Below, piece after piece: positions 17,294-27,480 of a stretch of 64,000 nt of DNA. The notes under the pieces are model-generated. The model was not told the origin of the DNA, searched no databases, and saw only the letters and a program-made list of their open reading frames with translations. The stretch spans positions 1,972,019-2,036,018 of the forward strand of contig NZ_CP036523.1 in assembly GCF_008151785.1 (NCBI RefSeq), given 5' to 3'. The translations under genes were made by a program, and so were the position numbers. Origin of the DNA: Peptacetobacter hiranonis (lineage in GTDB: Bacteria > Bacillota > Clostridia > Peptostreptococcales > Peptostreptococcaceae). Each line of letters begins with the position of its first letter. Within the stretch, counting starts at the first letter, position 1.

Positions 17294-17806
17294 TTAGTAT
17301 TTTATTATTGATTCAACATCATATACTTTTAGTTTATCTCTACCATTTAAGAACTCAAGCTCTATTAAGAACTGAATAGAAGCTATTTCTCCACCTAAAC
17401 TTTCTATTAATTTAGTAGCTGCTTCAACAGTTCCTCCAGTAGCTAGTAAGTCATCTATTATAGCTACTTTTTTTCCTTCTTCTATTGAGTCTTTATGCAT
17501 TTCTATTTTATCTGTTCCATATTCTAGATCATATTCAAAGCTAACCACTTCTGCAGGTAATTTACCTGGTTTTCTTATAGGTACAAATCCTACACCTAAA
17601 GCATAAGCTACAGGAGCTCCTAATAAAAATCCTCTAGCTTCAGGTCCAACTACATAATCGATATCTTTATCTTTTAAATTTTCAACTATTCTATCTACAG
17701 CTTCTTTAAAAGCTTCTCCATCTTTTAATAGAGTTGTTATGTCTTTAAATCCTATACCTGGTTTTGGGAAGTCCTGTATATTTCTTATTTTAGATTCTAA
17801 GTTCAT
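17294..17806 (-). CDS. apt: adenine phosphoribosyltransferase
   Basis: 170 residues, standard length. [21 protein letters not shown] at the amino end and the PRPP-binding loop [13 protein letters not shown] are the family signatures. It salvages adenine to AMP with PRPP. The gene stands between recJ and rel, 18 bases from recJ, in the same transcript. Confidence 0.96.
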   Translation of the reverse strand: MNLESKIRNIQDFPKPGIGFKDITTLLKDGEAFKEAVDRIVENLKDKDIDYVVGPEARGFLLGAPVAYALGVGFVPIRKPGKLPAEVVSFEYDLEYGTDKIEMHKDSIEEGKKVAIIDDLLATGGTVEAATKLIESLGGEIASIQFLIELEFLNGRDKLKVYDVESIIKY

Positions 17807-17823
17807 CTTTTTTCCTCCAATAC

Positions 17824-20292
17824 TTAAACATTATAAATTTCTTTTGCTTTTTCTCTAATTTGATTTAGGTTTATTAAAATTTTACTTCTATTTAAATCAA
17901 GCTTACTATCTGGTTTTGGTAGCATTTCAACATTTACAAAGTCACGCTCATCTATTGCCACATCAAATAGCCCAAGCTCTTTAAAAATCTTGATAATTGC
18001 AAATAGCTTTAAAGGAATCATTTTGAATATATTCATCGTGTCGTCCATTCTAACTTTAATTCCCCTATTTTTTGTTACATATCTATAAATATTTACAAAT
18101 TCATTTCTAGTTGGTACTATGTTTTCCATTATGCTCTTAATATAAATTTTATCAATTTCATTGTAATTTTTTATTATTTCACATTTATTTTCCACTTTAG
18201 AGTATAGATTGACATAGTCATCCCTAGTATACAGATAATCATAAAGAATAATATTATTATATCTTTTTACGTCTATTTTATCAATATTAGGCGAGAATAT
18301 CAGATGTATTTTTGAATGCTTTTTGTCATTTTCATCTATTTCTTTAAAATATATTTCTATATCTTCTTCTAAAAGTGTTAAATCTGATTTTGCTCTGAAA
18401 AATCCATTTATAGAGTTTGCTATTACAAGTGTATCGTCTTTGATAAAATCAAATATGTTTTCTACTCTTTTTCCCTCTATATCTATATGTCCTAATCCAC
18501 TACCTTCTAAACTTTCTACATTGTACATACTATTTTCATTATCAGGAATTAATTCGTTCATAAGTTTAACAGCATCCATATTTGTCGTAGCCGATTTTGG
18601 ATAAGCAAGTCTCAGGTCTTTAACTAAGAACTGCAATTTTCTTTTTCCCATAAACGTATTTTCATCTAATTGGAATAATACATCTATTCTATCTCCATTT
18701 TTTAAACCATCTATTAAATGAGCTGCATTAAATCCGACGCATTCAAATACACTTTCCTTTTCTATTTCTAGTTTTATATGCTGTTTATTTTGTCCCATGA
18801 ATCTCATATCTCTAAGTATACAATCTCTTAAAATAAACTTTGGTGTTGGATTGCTCATACCAAACGGCTCAAGTTTTCTAAGTTCTTCAATTAAATCAAA
18901 GTTAGCTGATTTTTCATCTAATTCGTACTCTACTTTGATTTCTTCTATCATATCTTCTTCTGTAAGATTTATATCAGCTGATTCATTTATTCTTCTTCTA
19001 AGCTCTGGTACTTTATCTGCACTTATACTAAGCCCCGCCGCCTGTTCATGTCCACCAAATTTTGTAAGTATATCAGCACATTCTGTTAGGGCATCAAATA
19101 TACTAAATCCTTTTATAGATCTAGCAGAACCTGTTGCCTCACCATCTTCTATACACATAAGTATTGTAGGTTTGTAGTATTTTTCTGTTAGCTTAGATGC
19201 TACTATTCCTATAACACCATGCTGCCAACCTTCATGTGCTAAAACTATAACCTTATCATCTTCATATGATGGATCATTTTTTATAATTGTTTCTGCCTCG
19301 TGATGAATTTTCATCTCTATCATTTGTCTATCATTATTTTTTTCATCTAATGCCAATGCTATTTCATGTGCAGTATCCTTATCTGTAGCTGTGAATAGTT
19401 CTACACCTAAATCAGAAAAACCTAGTCTTCCTGCTGCATTTATTCTCGGTCCTATTGTAAATCCTATATGAGAAGAACCTATTTTTTCTTTATCTACTCC
19501 ACATACATTTATAAGTTCTGAAAGACCTAAATTATGCCCATTCTTCATAGCTTTTAGACCATTTTTCACAATTATTCTATTTTCATCTACCAAAGGAACT
19601 ATGTCACATATAGTGGCTAGTGTAGCTATTTCTATATAATCATAAACTGTTGTTTTGAATACTTCTGGTGGAGTAAGTGCCTGTACTAGTTTAAATGCTA
19701 TTCCACATCCACAAAGCATATCAAAAGGATAATTACAATCATCTTGCTTTGGATTTACAACTGCATATGCATTTGGGATTTCACTTTGACATTCATGGTG
19801 GTCTGTGATAATCATTTCTATACCAAGTTCATTTGCATATTCAACCTCATCTACTGATGTTATTCCGCAGTCGACGCTTATAATTAAATCGCACCCTTCA
19901 GAATTTATATATTCTATAGCCTCTTTATTTATTCCATATCCTTCTTCTAGTCTATTTGGTATATAATACTTAACATCAAAATTTATAGACCTAAAGTACG
20001 TAAGTAGCACCGACGTCGACGAAACACCGTCAACATCATAATCTCCATATATCCAAACTCTCTCATTTAACTCTATTGCCTTTTTTATACGCTCTGCTGC
20101 CTTTCCCATATCCTTCATTAAAAATGGGTCTCTCAAGTAATCTAAGGATGGATTTGTAAATAATTTTATCTCCTCCTCAGAATTTATGTTTCTATTTTCA
20201 AGAATTTGAGATATCTCTGGAGAAAGTTTAAACTTTTCTGTTTCATCTGTAACGTCTGGTTTTCCTCTATGTATTAGAGTCCACTTTTTCAT
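17824..20292 (-). CDS. recJ: single-strand DNA exonuclease RecJ
   Basis: 822 residues. DHH-family motifs are DYDVDG at 84-89 and DHH at 164-166; the DHHA1 part includes [13 protein letters not shown] and [10 protein letters not shown], followed by an OB domain. RecJ degrades single-stranded DNA 5' to 3' in recombination and mismatch repair. The roughly 220-residue C-terminal extension (from about 590) is typical of Firmicute RecJ and poorly conserved. It begins 15 bases after the UbiB-like gene. Confidence 0.93.
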   Translation of the reverse strand: MKKWTLIHRGKPDVTDETEKFKLSPEISQILENRNINSEEEIKLFTNPSLDYLRDPFLMKDMGKAAERIKKAIELNERVWIYGDYDVDGVSSTSVLLTYFRSINFDVKYYIPNRLEEGYGINKEAIEYINSEGCDLIISVDCGITSVDEVEYANELGIEMIITDHHECQSEIPNAYAVVNPKQDDCNYPFDMLCGCGIAFKLVQALTPPEVFKTTVYDYIEIATLATICDIVPLVDENRIIVKNGLKAMKNGHNLGLSELINVCGVDKEKIGSSHIGFTIGPRINAAGRLGFSDLGVELFTATDKDTAHEIALALDEKNNDRQMIEMKIHHEAETIIKNDPSYEDDKVIVLAHEGWQHGVIGIVASKLTEKYYKPTILMCIEDGEATGSARSIKGFSIFDALTECADILTKFGGHEQAAGLSISADKVPELRRRINESADINLTEEDMIEEIKVEYELDEKSANFDLIEELRKLEPFGMSNPTPKFILRDCILRDMRFMGQNKQHIKLEIEKESVFECVGFNAAHLIDGLKNGDRIDVLFQLDENTFMGKRKLQFLVKDLRLAYPKSATTNMDAVKLMNELIPDNENSMYNVESLEGSGLGHIDIEGKRVENIFDFIKDDTLVIANSINGFFRAKSDLTLLEEDIEIYFKEIDENDKKHSKIHLIFSPNIDKIDVKRYNNIILYDYLYTRDDYVNLYSKVENKCEIIKNYNEIDKIYIKSIMENIVPTRNEFVNIYRYVTKNRGIKVRMDDTMNIFKMIPLKLFAIIKIFKELGLFDVAIDERDFVNVEMLPKPDSKLDLNRSKILINLNQIREKAKEIYNV

Positions 20293-20307
20293 ATAATCCC
20301 TCCAATT

Positions 20308-21978
20308 CTACCTCTTCTTTATTTTAACTTTTACAATTTCTATAACTAAAATAAGCCCTATTATAAATGATATGAAAAATCCTGCAATCGCCATATATTT
20401 TATCCCCATATTTCTCTCTATATTAGGAGATGCAATAATAAGTGATGATCCAACTATTATGGATGCAAGTACTAAAGCCATTGTCATCTGTGTTGTTAGT
20501 TCTTTTATACAGTCCTCTATTCTAGTCATTTTAACTTCTTCAACAGATATTTTTACATTATTTTTTTCTACTATTCTAAGAACATTCTTTATCTGTTTTG
20601 GAAGATTTTTTAAATCTAATAATATATCCTCTATATTTCCTCTTGTTTCCATTACGATGTTTTTAGGATTTATTTTGCTCTTGTAGTAATTCTTTATAAA
20701 TGCCCTACTAATTTCTCTAGCAGAAAATTCAGGATCCAATGTTCTCGCTGTTCCCTCTAATGTAATTATTGTCTTAGCTAAAGTTATCAACTGTGGTGGC
20801 ATAGTTATTTTATACTTTCTAAAGAATCTAAAAATCTCATTTAATACTGTTCCTATGCTTATTCTTTCAAGCGGTATATCGTAATAATAGTGTATCATAT
20901 ACAGCATTTCACCCTTGAATCCCTCTATATCAGTTTCTTCACCTATTGCATCTATTTCAGTAAGAACTCTAACTATCTTATCTACATTCTTCTCTGATGC
21001 TGCAAGTGCAAATTTATTTAGGAAATTAAGAGTTCTATTGTCTACCATACCAATCATACCAAAATCTATATATGCTATTTGAGATTCACTAAGCACAAAT
21101 ATATTTCCAGGATGTTGGTCTGCATGGAAGAATCCAAAATCGAATACCTGTCTTAAAAAAGCTTTAACTCCTATGTGCGCTATTTTTTTAGTGTCCCAAC
21201 CTTTTTCTCTAATTAAGTCTATATCACTTAATTTTATTCCTTCTATTCTTTCCATTATAAGAACTCTTTTAGTAGTATATTCCATATGAATCTCTGGAAT
21301 ATATACCTCATCGCTATTTTGGAAAATTCTCTTCATTTTTACAGCATTTACAGCTTCGAAATTATAATCTAATTCTCTTAATAACTGGCTAGACAGCTCC
21401 TCTAGCATCTCTTTCATATCTATATTGTAATCTTTTATAATATCCTGAATAGATCCAGATACTCTCTTTAATATCTCTAAGTCAGATTTTATAGTTTCCT
21501 CTATATCCGGACGCTGTACTTTTATTACAACTTTTTCTCCATCTTTTAAAACTGCATTGTATACCTGTCCAATAGATGCAGCTGCTATAGGCTCTTTATC
21601 AAACTCTGAGAATATTTCTTCTATATTTCTTCCAGTTTCTTCTTCTATTATTGCCATAGCTACATCGGTATCAAATGTTTCAACATCATCTCTAAGCTTA
21701 ACAAGCTCATCTATCATATCTTGATCTAAAAGGTCCCGTCTTGTACTAAGAATCTGTCCCATTTTTATATACGTAGGACCTAGTTCTTGAAGTGCTAATC
21801 TTAACCTTTGGCCAGATGTCATATTTTTTATATCATCTTTAGGTTCTGAAGATGATACATCTATCTTGCTTCCAGATCCTTCTTTATTTATTCTCTCTAT
21901 TATAAAACTAAAACCGTATTTAACCATAACCTGGGCAATTTCTTTATATCTTTTTATATGTCTATAACTTATTCGCAT
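20308..21978 (-). CDS. UbiB/AarF/ABC1 family atypical kinase
   Basis: 556 residues. Visible kinase-like motifs are KxGQ (YIKMGQILSTRRDLL), the Ala-rich AAASIGQVYNAVL loop that replaces a normal glycine loop, VVIKVQRP with the lysine, and HADQHPGNIF followed by IDFGMIG, equivalent to the catalytic and DFG loops. Two hydrophobic helices close the C terminus. In aerobes UbiB supports ubiquinone synthesis; here, in a presumed anaerobe, the role is unknown, perhaps in lipid or quinone handling. I prefer ATG 21978 (GGCGGTGA upstream) over one five codons earlier. Confidence 0.85.
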   Translation of the reverse strand: MRISYRHIKRYKEIAQVMVKYGFSFIIERINKEGSGSKIDVSSSEPKDDIKNMTSGQRLRLALQELGPTYIKMGQILSTRRDLLDQDMIDELVKLRDDVETFDTDVAMAIIEEETGRNIEEIFSEFDKEPIAAASIGQVYNAVLKDGEKVVIKVQRPDIEETIKSDLEILKRVSGSIQDIIKDYNIDMKEMLEELSSQLLRELDYNFEAVNAVKMKRIFQNSDEVYIPEIHMEYTTKRVLIMERIEGIKLSDIDLIREKGWDTKKIAHIGVKAFLRQVFDFGFFHADQHPGNIFVLSESQIAYIDFGMIGMVDNRTLNFLNKFALAASEKNVDKIVRVLTEIDAIGEETDIEGFKGEMLYMIHYYYDIPLERISIGTVLNEIFRFFRKYKITMPPQLITLAKTIITLEGTARTLDPEFSAREISRAFIKNYYKSKINPKNIVMETRGNIEDILLDLKNLPKQIKNVLRIVEKNNVKISVEEVKMTRIEDCIKELTTQMTMALVLASIIVGSSLIIASPNIERNMGIKYMAIAGFFISFIIGLILVIEIVKVKIKKR

Positions 21979-22048
21979 TATTTCACCGCCCATCTTTATA
22001 TATTTAATTTTATTTTATCATACATTATCATTCTCTCGCACAAATAAA

Positions 22049-22083
22049 TAAAAAAAAGAGATGGGTTAATTTTCCCATCTCTA
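22049..22083 (-). terminator. terminator of the scfB-carbonic anhydrase unit
   Basis: AGAGATGGG pairs with CCCATCTCT around an eight-base loop; on the minus strand it is followed by eight T. It lies just after the stop at 22094. Confidence 0.9.
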
Positions 22084-22093
22084 TAAAATCTAT

Positions 22094-22588
22094 TTATTTA
22101 TGTTCTTCTGCAGTTTTTACATATAAATCTGCACTTTTTTCTAAATTTTTCTTTTCTTCATCAGTTAATGGTCTTATTGCTTTTGCAGGTGATCCTATTA
22201 TAAGCATACCATCTTCAAACTTCTTATTTGATGTAACTAATGCTCCTGCTCCAACTAAACAATGCTCACCTATTTCTGCACCGTCTAAAACTATAGCTCC
22301 CATTCCTATTAAAGAATTATCTCCTATTTTAGCACCATGAACAATTGCTCTATGTCCAACTGTTACATTATTTCCTATTATAGTTTTTTCTTCTCCATGT
22401 AGTACTGAGCCATCCTGTATATTAGTGTTTTCTCCGATGATTATTTCTTCATCATCACCTCTAACAACAGCATTATACCAGACACTAGAGTTTTTACCTA
22501 TTTTTACTTTTCCTATAATATCAGCAGACTCTGATACATATACAGATTCTTCTATCTGTGGTTCTATACCGCAAAATGATTTTATCAT
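22094..22588 (-). CDS. gamma-carbonic anhydrase family hexapeptide protein
   Basis: 164 residues forming a left-handed beta-helix of hexapeptide repeats (IGKVKIGKNSSVWYNAVVRGDD, then ENTNIQDGSVLHGE, VGHRAIVHGAKIGDNSLIGMGAIVLDGA). The metal-ligand histidines in SVLHG, VGHRA and IVHGA are present. Related proteins (YrdA, PaaY, CamH) are trimers with zinc or iron, some with carbonic anhydrase or thioesterase activity. The start overlaps the stop of the SCIFF maturase by one base (TAATG), so the two are translationally coupled. Confidence 0.88.
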   Translation of the reverse strand: MIKSFCGIEPQIEESVYVSESADIIGKVKIGKNSSVWYNAVVRGDDEEIIIGENTNIQDGSVLHGEEKTIIGNNVTVGHRAIVHGAKIGDNSLIGMGAIVLDGAEIGEHCLVGAGALVTSNKKFEDGMLIIGSPAKAIRPLTDEEKKNLEKSADLYVKTAEEHK

Positions 22589-23970
22589 TATTCGTTATCC
22601 TGACCTTCCATCATTAATTTAGCCTGTATCATTATTGCACATTCAGTACGTTTTCTCTGCATTTCACAACCTAAATCATATGGTTTGTTTATATCTCCAT
22701 TGAAGTTTAATGCATTTGCATGACATCCACCTGAACAGTAGAATTTATTCCAACATTTTTTACATTCTTCTTTATTATATACGTGAGCATCTCTGAACAT
22801 TTTCTGAAGATCTTCTGGGAATTCTATTTTTTCATCCATTATATTACCCATTATATATTCTTCCTGTCCAACGAACTGATGACATGGGTATATATCTCCA
22901 TTTGGAGTTATTGATAGGTATTCATTACCTGCACCACATCCAGTTATTCTTTTTATTACACATGGTCCCTGTGTTAAATCTACCATAAAGTGGAAGAATT
23001 TAAATTTATCTCCAGCTAACTGTCTATCAGCTAATTCAGCTGCAAATCTTTCATATTCATCAAATATCTGTGGTAAGTCTTCTTTTCTTAATGCGAATGG
23101 ATTTGATTCATCGTCTACAACTGGCTCAACAGAAGTAAGTTCAAATCCTAAATCTCTAAAGTGAAGTATATCTTTTGAGAAGTCTAAGTTTTCTCTAGTG
23201 AAAGTACCTCTTACGTAGTAATATTTATCTTTTGGTCTTTTTTCTACTAATTTCTGCATTTTAGGAACTATTACATCATAGCTTCCTTTGTCGTTTATAG
23301 TCATTCTCATGTTGTCATTTACTGCTTTTCTTCCGTCTAAGCTAAGTACAACATTGTGCATATTTTCATTTATGTAGTCTATTATTTCATCATTTAATAA
23401 TAGCCCATTAGTAGTTATAGTAAATCTCATATTTTTACCATGTTCTTTTTCTATACTTCTTCCGTATTCTACTAACTGTTTTACAACTTCAAAGTTCATT
23501 AGTGGTTCTCCACCGAAGAAGTCTATATCAAGATTTCTTCTGCTTCCTGAATTAGCAACTAGGAAATCTAACGCTCTCTTACCTACTTCAAAGCTCATTA
23601 ATTCAGGTTTTCCACCGAAGTTCCCCTGTTTAGCAAAGCAATATTTACATTTTAAGTTACAATCGTGTGCAACATTTAAACAAAGTGCTTTTACTACTGG
23701 TTCTCTGTGAACAAAAGCTGGGTGGAACTGATAGTTATCTTCTGTATAAAGAAGTCCTTCTTCTTCTAAGTTAGCTATTTCATCCCAAGCTTCTTCAACC
23801 TGCTCTTTAGTAAATTCATCTTTTAATAATTCAACTGTCTCTTCTTTAGTATTTTCTTTGTAGAAATCTAACACTCTATACGCAGCATCATCTACAACAT
23901 GAACAGATCCACCATTAACATCTAGTACTATGTTGTATCCATTCATTGAATATTTATGTATCATACTCAT
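22588..23970 (-). CDS. scfB: SCIFF peptide maturase, radical SAM with SPASM domain
   Basis: 460 residues. The beginning MIHKYSMNGYNIVLDVNGG-(S)VHVVDD is the family-specific peptide-binding region; the radical SAM triad is Cys104, Cys108 and Cys111 (HDCNLKCKYCFA), followed by FFGGEPLMNF. The C-terminal SPASM part has CGAGNEYLSITPNGDIYPC and the CKKCWNKFYCSGGC cluster. These enzymes form thioether cross-links on the small six-cysteine SCIFF peptide in clostridia. Start ATG 23970 has GGAGG upstream. No gene for a SCIFF precursor is found within several kilobases, which is unusual, as it normally lies directly upstream. Confidence 0.92.
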   Translation of the reverse strand: MSMIHKYSMNGYNIVLDVNGGSVHVVDDAAYRVLDFYKENTKEETVELLKDEFTKEQVEEAWDEIANLEEEGLLYTEDNYQFHPAFVHREPVVKALCLNVAHDCNLKCKYCFAKQGNFGGKPELMSFEVGKRALDFLVANSGSRRNLDIDFFGGEPLMNFEVVKQLVEYGRSIEKEHGKNMRFTITTNGLLLNDEIIDYINENMHNVVLSLDGRKAVNDNMRMTINDKGSYDVIVPKMQKLVEKRPKDKYYYVRGTFTRENLDFSKDILHFRDLGFELTSVEPVVDDESNPFALRKEDLPQIFDEYERFAAELADRQLAGDKFKFFHFMVDLTQGPCVIKRITGCGAGNEYLSITPNGDIYPCHQFVGQEEYIMGNIMDEKIEFPEDLQKMFRDAHVYNKEECKKCWNKFYCSGGCHANALNFNGDINKPYDLGCEMQRKRTECAIMIQAKLMMEGQDNE

Positions 23971-24344
23971 ATATTTTTCCTCCATCTATATTAATTTTTT
24001 TGATTTTTGACCTAAACTATCCTTCATTATATCATAACTTTACAATTTAATTCAATATTAGCAGAAATATAGCGTCATCATTTGGTATTTATTTTATATT
24101 TAAAATTATTTTTTACAAATTTTTTTATATTTTGTATACAAGATGATGTGTAATTATTATTTATGCCATACTATTTAACATTTCTTTTTTATTTTTTATC
24201 AAAAAATCTTTGTTTTTTTATTAATTATTGTAGCACATTTATTATTTTTATGTTATTATTAGTTTGTAGGCGGGAATAAGAGTATCACATTTAGTATATT
24301 CACTGCTTATATACTCAAACTTAAATTAAAAGGAGATGGCAACT
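23971..24344. other. AT-rich divergent intergenic region
   Basis: No coding potential on either strand; in particular no short cysteine-rich frame. A perfect palindrome TTGTATACAA lies at 24132-24141. A possible plus-strand promoter is TTGTAG near 24227 with TGTTAT 17 bases on. A weak hairpin GAGTAT/ATACTC occupies about 24283-24315 in the leader of the downstream gene. Confidence 0.5.
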
Positions 24345-24995
24345 TTGAAAGGAAATATAATACAGTACAATTTTTTAAGAATGGAAGATAAAGATTTTTA
24401 CGCTTTTGATTATTCAATAGTTTTAGAAGATAAAGGTGATATGCTTACAATATTACCATTCAATAATAAATTCGCTAAGGATTCTATTTCTACTTTCTGC
24501 TTAGGAAAAATAGATGGATTCCTTGAAATAAGAAACGAAGGTTTCATAGAAAATGCTGGACAGTATGTTCACTTTGAAAAAATGATGGATGTACCTAAAG
24601 CTGATGTTCATGTAGTATACAAACAGGATATAAATGGTGGTCTAGTAAAAGACGAAAATGGTGAATTCATACCTGTTACATTATCTGACGAACAGAATGC
24701 AATGATAGCTGAAAAACATGAATTATACGAAGAAGGAGAAGCTAAAACTCCACTTAGCGTTATATTCAAAGCTGATAAGAGCTTCAAACTTGACTACAGC
24801 AGCATAAGTTCAAAAGAACTTCTTGAACTTGGAAATACAAAATTTGATAGATATAGAGAATTTAACTTTGGAGATGAAAAGGTTCTATTATTCTTCATCG
24901 ATGGAAAACGTTATTCTATAATAATGAGAAAAGGACATACTTTATCTCGTGAAGAAAGAAACTCTGCATTAGCAGTTCACTTCAATATAGCCTAG
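24345..24995 (+). CDS. uncharacterised soluble protein
   Basis: 216 residues that I do not recognise. It is acidic, has no signal peptide or membrane segment, and looks like a mixed alpha/beta cytosolic protein (YNFLRMEDKDFYAFDYSIVLEDKGDMLTILPF at the amino end; a charged middle with ELYEEGEAKTP; an ending FFIDGKRYSIIMRKGHTLSREER). Cysteine is almost absent. The start is set at TTG 24345, nine bases after AGGAG; the in-frame ATG at 24336 touches that ribosome site and is unlikely to be used. The gene has its own leader and a strong terminator, so it is a single-gene unit, and its clean codon use suggests good expression. Confidence 0.75.
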   Translation: MKGNIIQYNFLRMEDKDFYAFDYSIVLEDKGDMLTILPFNNKFAKDSISTFCLGKIDGFLEIRNEGFIENAGQYVHFEKMMDVPKADVHVVYKQDINGGLVKDENGEFIPVTLSDEQNAMIAEKHELYEEGEAKTPLSVIFKADKSFKLDYSSISSKELLELGNTKFDRYREFNFGDEKVLLFFIDGKRYSIIMRKGHTLSREERNSALAVHFNIA

Positions 24996-25041
24996 TTCAA
25001 TTATTTATAATATAAATCAAAACCATACCTCTTATAAGTTT

Positions 25042-25074
25042 AAAATAGCTGATATTTCTATATCAGCTATTTTT
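25042..25074 (+). terminator. terminator of the unknown plus-strand gene
   Basis: AAATAGCTGATAT pairs with ATATCAGCTATTT around a four-base loop and is followed by a T-rich run, 47 bases after the stop. Confidence 0.88.
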
Positions 25075-25096
25075 CTTTTTTTATAATCTCAAAATA

Positions 25097-25152
25097 AAAG
25101 TGACTATCGTGTGAATATCTATTATTAGATATCCTTTTGATAGCCACTTTTT
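25097..25152 (-). terminator. terminator of the sorbitol operon
   Basis: AAAAGTGACTATC pairs with GATAGCCACTTTT, and an inner GAATATCT/AGATATC helix sits in the loop. On the minus strand it ends in TTTTATTTT after the last gene of the operon. Confidence 0.8.
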
Positions 25153-25176
25153 AGAGGTTTATTTATTTTTGCAATT

Positions 25177-25425
25177 TTATGTTATTATTTTTTCTATTTT
25201 TTCTAGTACTTCTTCTTCATTGATTCCGTCCACCATTAAAGTTATCATCTGACCATGCATTATATTTAAGGCTACAACCTTTAATACATTTTTACAGTTG
25301 ACAACTTCTGAATTGTACTTTATAAAAACTCGTTCTTCTCTATTTTGTATTATAGTCTTTATCCTAACTGCAATTCCAACATGAATTCCACCTATTGTAT
25401 TAACTACAATGTCTTTAGTTATCAT
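25177..25425 (-). CDS. HPr-like phosphocarrier protein with altered active site
   Basis: 82 residues aligning along its whole length with HPr of the phosphotransferase system. His15, the residue phosphorylated by enzyme I, is present at exactly position 15 (GGIHVGIA), but the partners that follow it in ordinary HPr, Arg17 and Pro18, are Gly and Ile. Position 46, the regulatory serine phosphorylated by HPr kinase, is Asn. It lies three bases after srlB, last gene of the sorbitol operon. Likely a dedicated phosphocarrier or a regulatory HPr paralogue that escapes HPr kinase; this is inference. Confidence 0.75.
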   Translation of the reverse strand: MITKDIVVNTIGGIHVGIAVRIKTIIQNREERVFIKYNSEVVNCKNVLKVVALNIMHGQMITLMVDGINEEEVLEKIEKIIT

Positions 25426-25428
25426 AAA

Positions 25429-25791
25429 TTATCCTTCTATTTTTATAATTGTACCTATTTTTAATTCTGGCATATCTGCATTTTCAACATATATACTTCC
25501 TGGTAATGAAGCTTCTTTTGCTCCATCAAAAACTACTGTCATATGTCCTAAAGAAGTAAGATTTTTTTCAGCTACATTTCCTACAGCTGTTATTTCAAAT
25601 TTATTTCCATCTATATCTAATATCTGACCTACAGTTATCTCTTTATTTGTATCTTTTATATCTATTGTGTAACAAAAATCTTTTAATGTATCTGGAGCAT
25701 TATCACCAAATAATATAAACATTTTTTCTCCCTGGAATGCAGATACCATATCTCCTGCACCTATTATTTTATTTTCATATACTAAGCTCAT
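25429..25791 (-). CDS. srlB: PTS sorbitol-specific EIIA component
   Basis: 120 residues of the glucitol/sorbitol IIA family: KMFILFGDNAPDTLKDFCYTID near the amino end and ITAVGNVAEKNLTSLGHMTVVFDG, with the conserved Gly-His at 82-83. It passes phosphate from HPr to the EIIB domain of SrlE. The position follows srlE as in other gut/srl operons. The name gutB is also used. Confidence 0.92.
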   Translation of the reverse strand: MSLVYENKIIGAGDMVSAFQGEKMFILFGDNAPDTLKDFCYTIDIKDTNKEITVGQILDIDGNKFEITAVGNVAEKNLTSLGHMTVVFDGAKEASLPGSIYVENADMPELKIGTIIKIEG

Positions 25792-25857
25792 TTTTATCCC
25801 CTTTTCTATTTTTATATTTTTCTAAGAAATCAATTAATATGTTATAGAATTTATTCC

Positions 25858-26868
25858 TTAGCTATAAAGACCTATACTAGCTGCCCAAGCTATTAATACT
25901 CTTGGAACACCTGTTAAGAATCTTGAATATAATACCGCTGGAACACCAACTTCAACTGTTTCTGCTTCAGCTTCTGCAAGACCTAAACCAACCGGTATAA
26001 AGTCACATGCACACTGAGTATTTATTGCAAATAATGCTGGTAATGCTAAGCTTGGTGCTATATTTCCTTTACCTATTTCAACACCTATTAAAGTCCCTAT
26101 AACCTGAGCTATAACGGCACCTGGTCCTAAAAGAACTGATAAGAATGGTATAGAACATATAAATCCTAATATTACTAATCCTATTCCATTACCTGCTAGT
26201 GGTATCATTACCTTTGCGAATACATCACCTATTCCTGATCCCTGTATTATACCTATTAAAAGTGCAACAAATCCCATAAAAGGAAGTATTGTATTTATTA
26301 CTGTCTGAACTGCATCTCTAGCTGCCTGATAGAAAGTATTTACTACTTTACCAGCTCCCATACCTATTTTTGTTATTATATTAGGCTTTCCTGATTCAGC
26401 CATAGTCTGAGAAACTTTTTTATCCGCACTATATTTGAATTTTCTTTCTTCCTTAGCTTCTTCTTTTTCTGTATTCTCTTTAACAGGCACATCTTCTGCT
26501 AATTCTATTTCATCTAAACCTACTGCTGATACATATATATCTTCTGTTATGAATTTTGCTAGAGGTCCTGATTTACCAACTGGCATAACATTTATTGTAG
26601 GTATTCTTTTCTGTGGATATATACCACATCTCAAAGTTCCACCACAGTCTATTATAACCATAAATATCTCTTCTTCTGGCACAGATGTTTTAAATCCATT
26701 TACTGGAGTACATCCTGTTAATTCAACTATTTTATCTACTATATCTGGTTTTGCTCCTCCACCAGTTATATATAATAATACATTTTTTTCTTCTGTTGGT
26801 TTCACTGTTAGAGGTCCACCAAATCCACCGCTACCTTTTGAAACTTTTATTGCTCTATATTCTGACAT
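25858..26868 (-). CDS. srlE: PTS sorbitol-specific EIIBC component
   Basis: 336 residues. The amino-terminal EIIB part has the phosphocysteine Cys75 in [15 protein letters not shown], a signature of this family. A charged linker (about 125-150) is followed by a membrane half with hydrophobic segments around 190-335 ([20 protein letters not shown] and later). With SrlA it forms the channel that phosphorylates sorbitol during import. It stands between srlA and srlB. Confidence 0.94.
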   Translation of the reverse strand: MSEYRAIKVSKGSGGFGGPLTVKPTEEKNVLLYITGGGAKPDIVDKIVELTGCTPVNGFKTSVPEEEIFMVIIDCGGTLRCGIYPQKRIPTINVMPVGKSGPLAKFITEDIYVSAVGLDEIELAEDVPVKENTEKEEAKEERKFKYSADKKVSQTMAESGKPNIITKIGMGAGKVVNTFYQAARDAVQTVINTILPFMGFVALLIGIIQGSGIGDVFAKVMIPLAGNGIGLVILGFICSIPFLSVLLGPGAVIAQVIGTLIGVEIGKGNIAPSLALPALFAINTQCACDFIPVGLGLAEAEAETVEVGVPAVLYSRFLTGVPRVLIAWAASIGLYS

Positions 26869-26907
26869 CGTCTGCTCCTCCTATTATCAATCGATCTTTT
26901 ATTGCCA

Positions 26908-27459
26908 TTATTCAACTGCTTTTATTTCATTGCTTAATTCTATTCCCTGCTGCTTCATAACATATTTTGTTGTAAAATCTGTTACCCAACCGCTTAGGAA
27001 ATTACATACTAAACCTACTAATAAATAACGTAATGCAAGTGGTGTTGTACTTAATCCTAATGTTTCAACACCTTTTGCTATCCCTAAGAATATGAATATT
27101 TCCCCAGGATTTATGTGTGGGAATATACCACTTGAAGTATGGCAGAAGTAACTTGCTGATGCATAATAGCTTGGTTTTAATCTTTCTGGCATAAATTTAC
27201 CCATTGATAATGCCATTGGGTTACCTAACATAAAAGCTGATACAAATGGTAAAACCATATATCTTAATATTGGATTTTTTGTACAAACTTTTGCAAATTT
27301 ATATATTCTTTTCTGACCTATTAAATTTATTAAAGTGTTCATTGCTATTAAAAGTAATAATACCTGTGGAACTATCCCACTAACCCATGATACAAATGTT
27401 TCGGCACCTGTATTAAATAGGCCCATAAATCCTTCTGCGAATTTTACTATATAATCCAT
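26908..27459 (-). CDS. srlA: PTS sorbitol-specific EIIC component
   Basis: 183 residues, hydrophobic over most of its length, with the sorbitol IIC2 pattern: VKFAEGFMGLFNTGAETFVSWVSGIVP at the amino end, MVLPFVSAFMLGNPMALSMGKFMPER in the middle, and SASYFCHTSSGIFPHINPGEIF. It is the second half of the sorbitol channel together with the C domain of SrlE. Length equals the usual family size. Confidence 0.94.
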   Translation of the reverse strand: MDYIVKFAEGFMGLFNTGAETFVSWVSGIVPQVLLLLIAMNTLINLIGQKRIYKFAKVCTKNPILRYMVLPFVSAFMLGNPMALSMGKFMPERLKPSYYASASYFCHTSSGIFPHINPGEIFIFLGIAKGVETLGLSTTPLALRYLLVGLVCNFLSGWVTDFTTKYVMKQQGIELSNEIKAVE

Positions 27460-27480
27460 TATTGAATCCTCCTAAATAAT

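Noticed and set aside
23971-24344. A hidden SCIFF precursor gene upstream of scfB.
   Set aside because: Neither strand has a short frame with several cysteines; stops are frequent.
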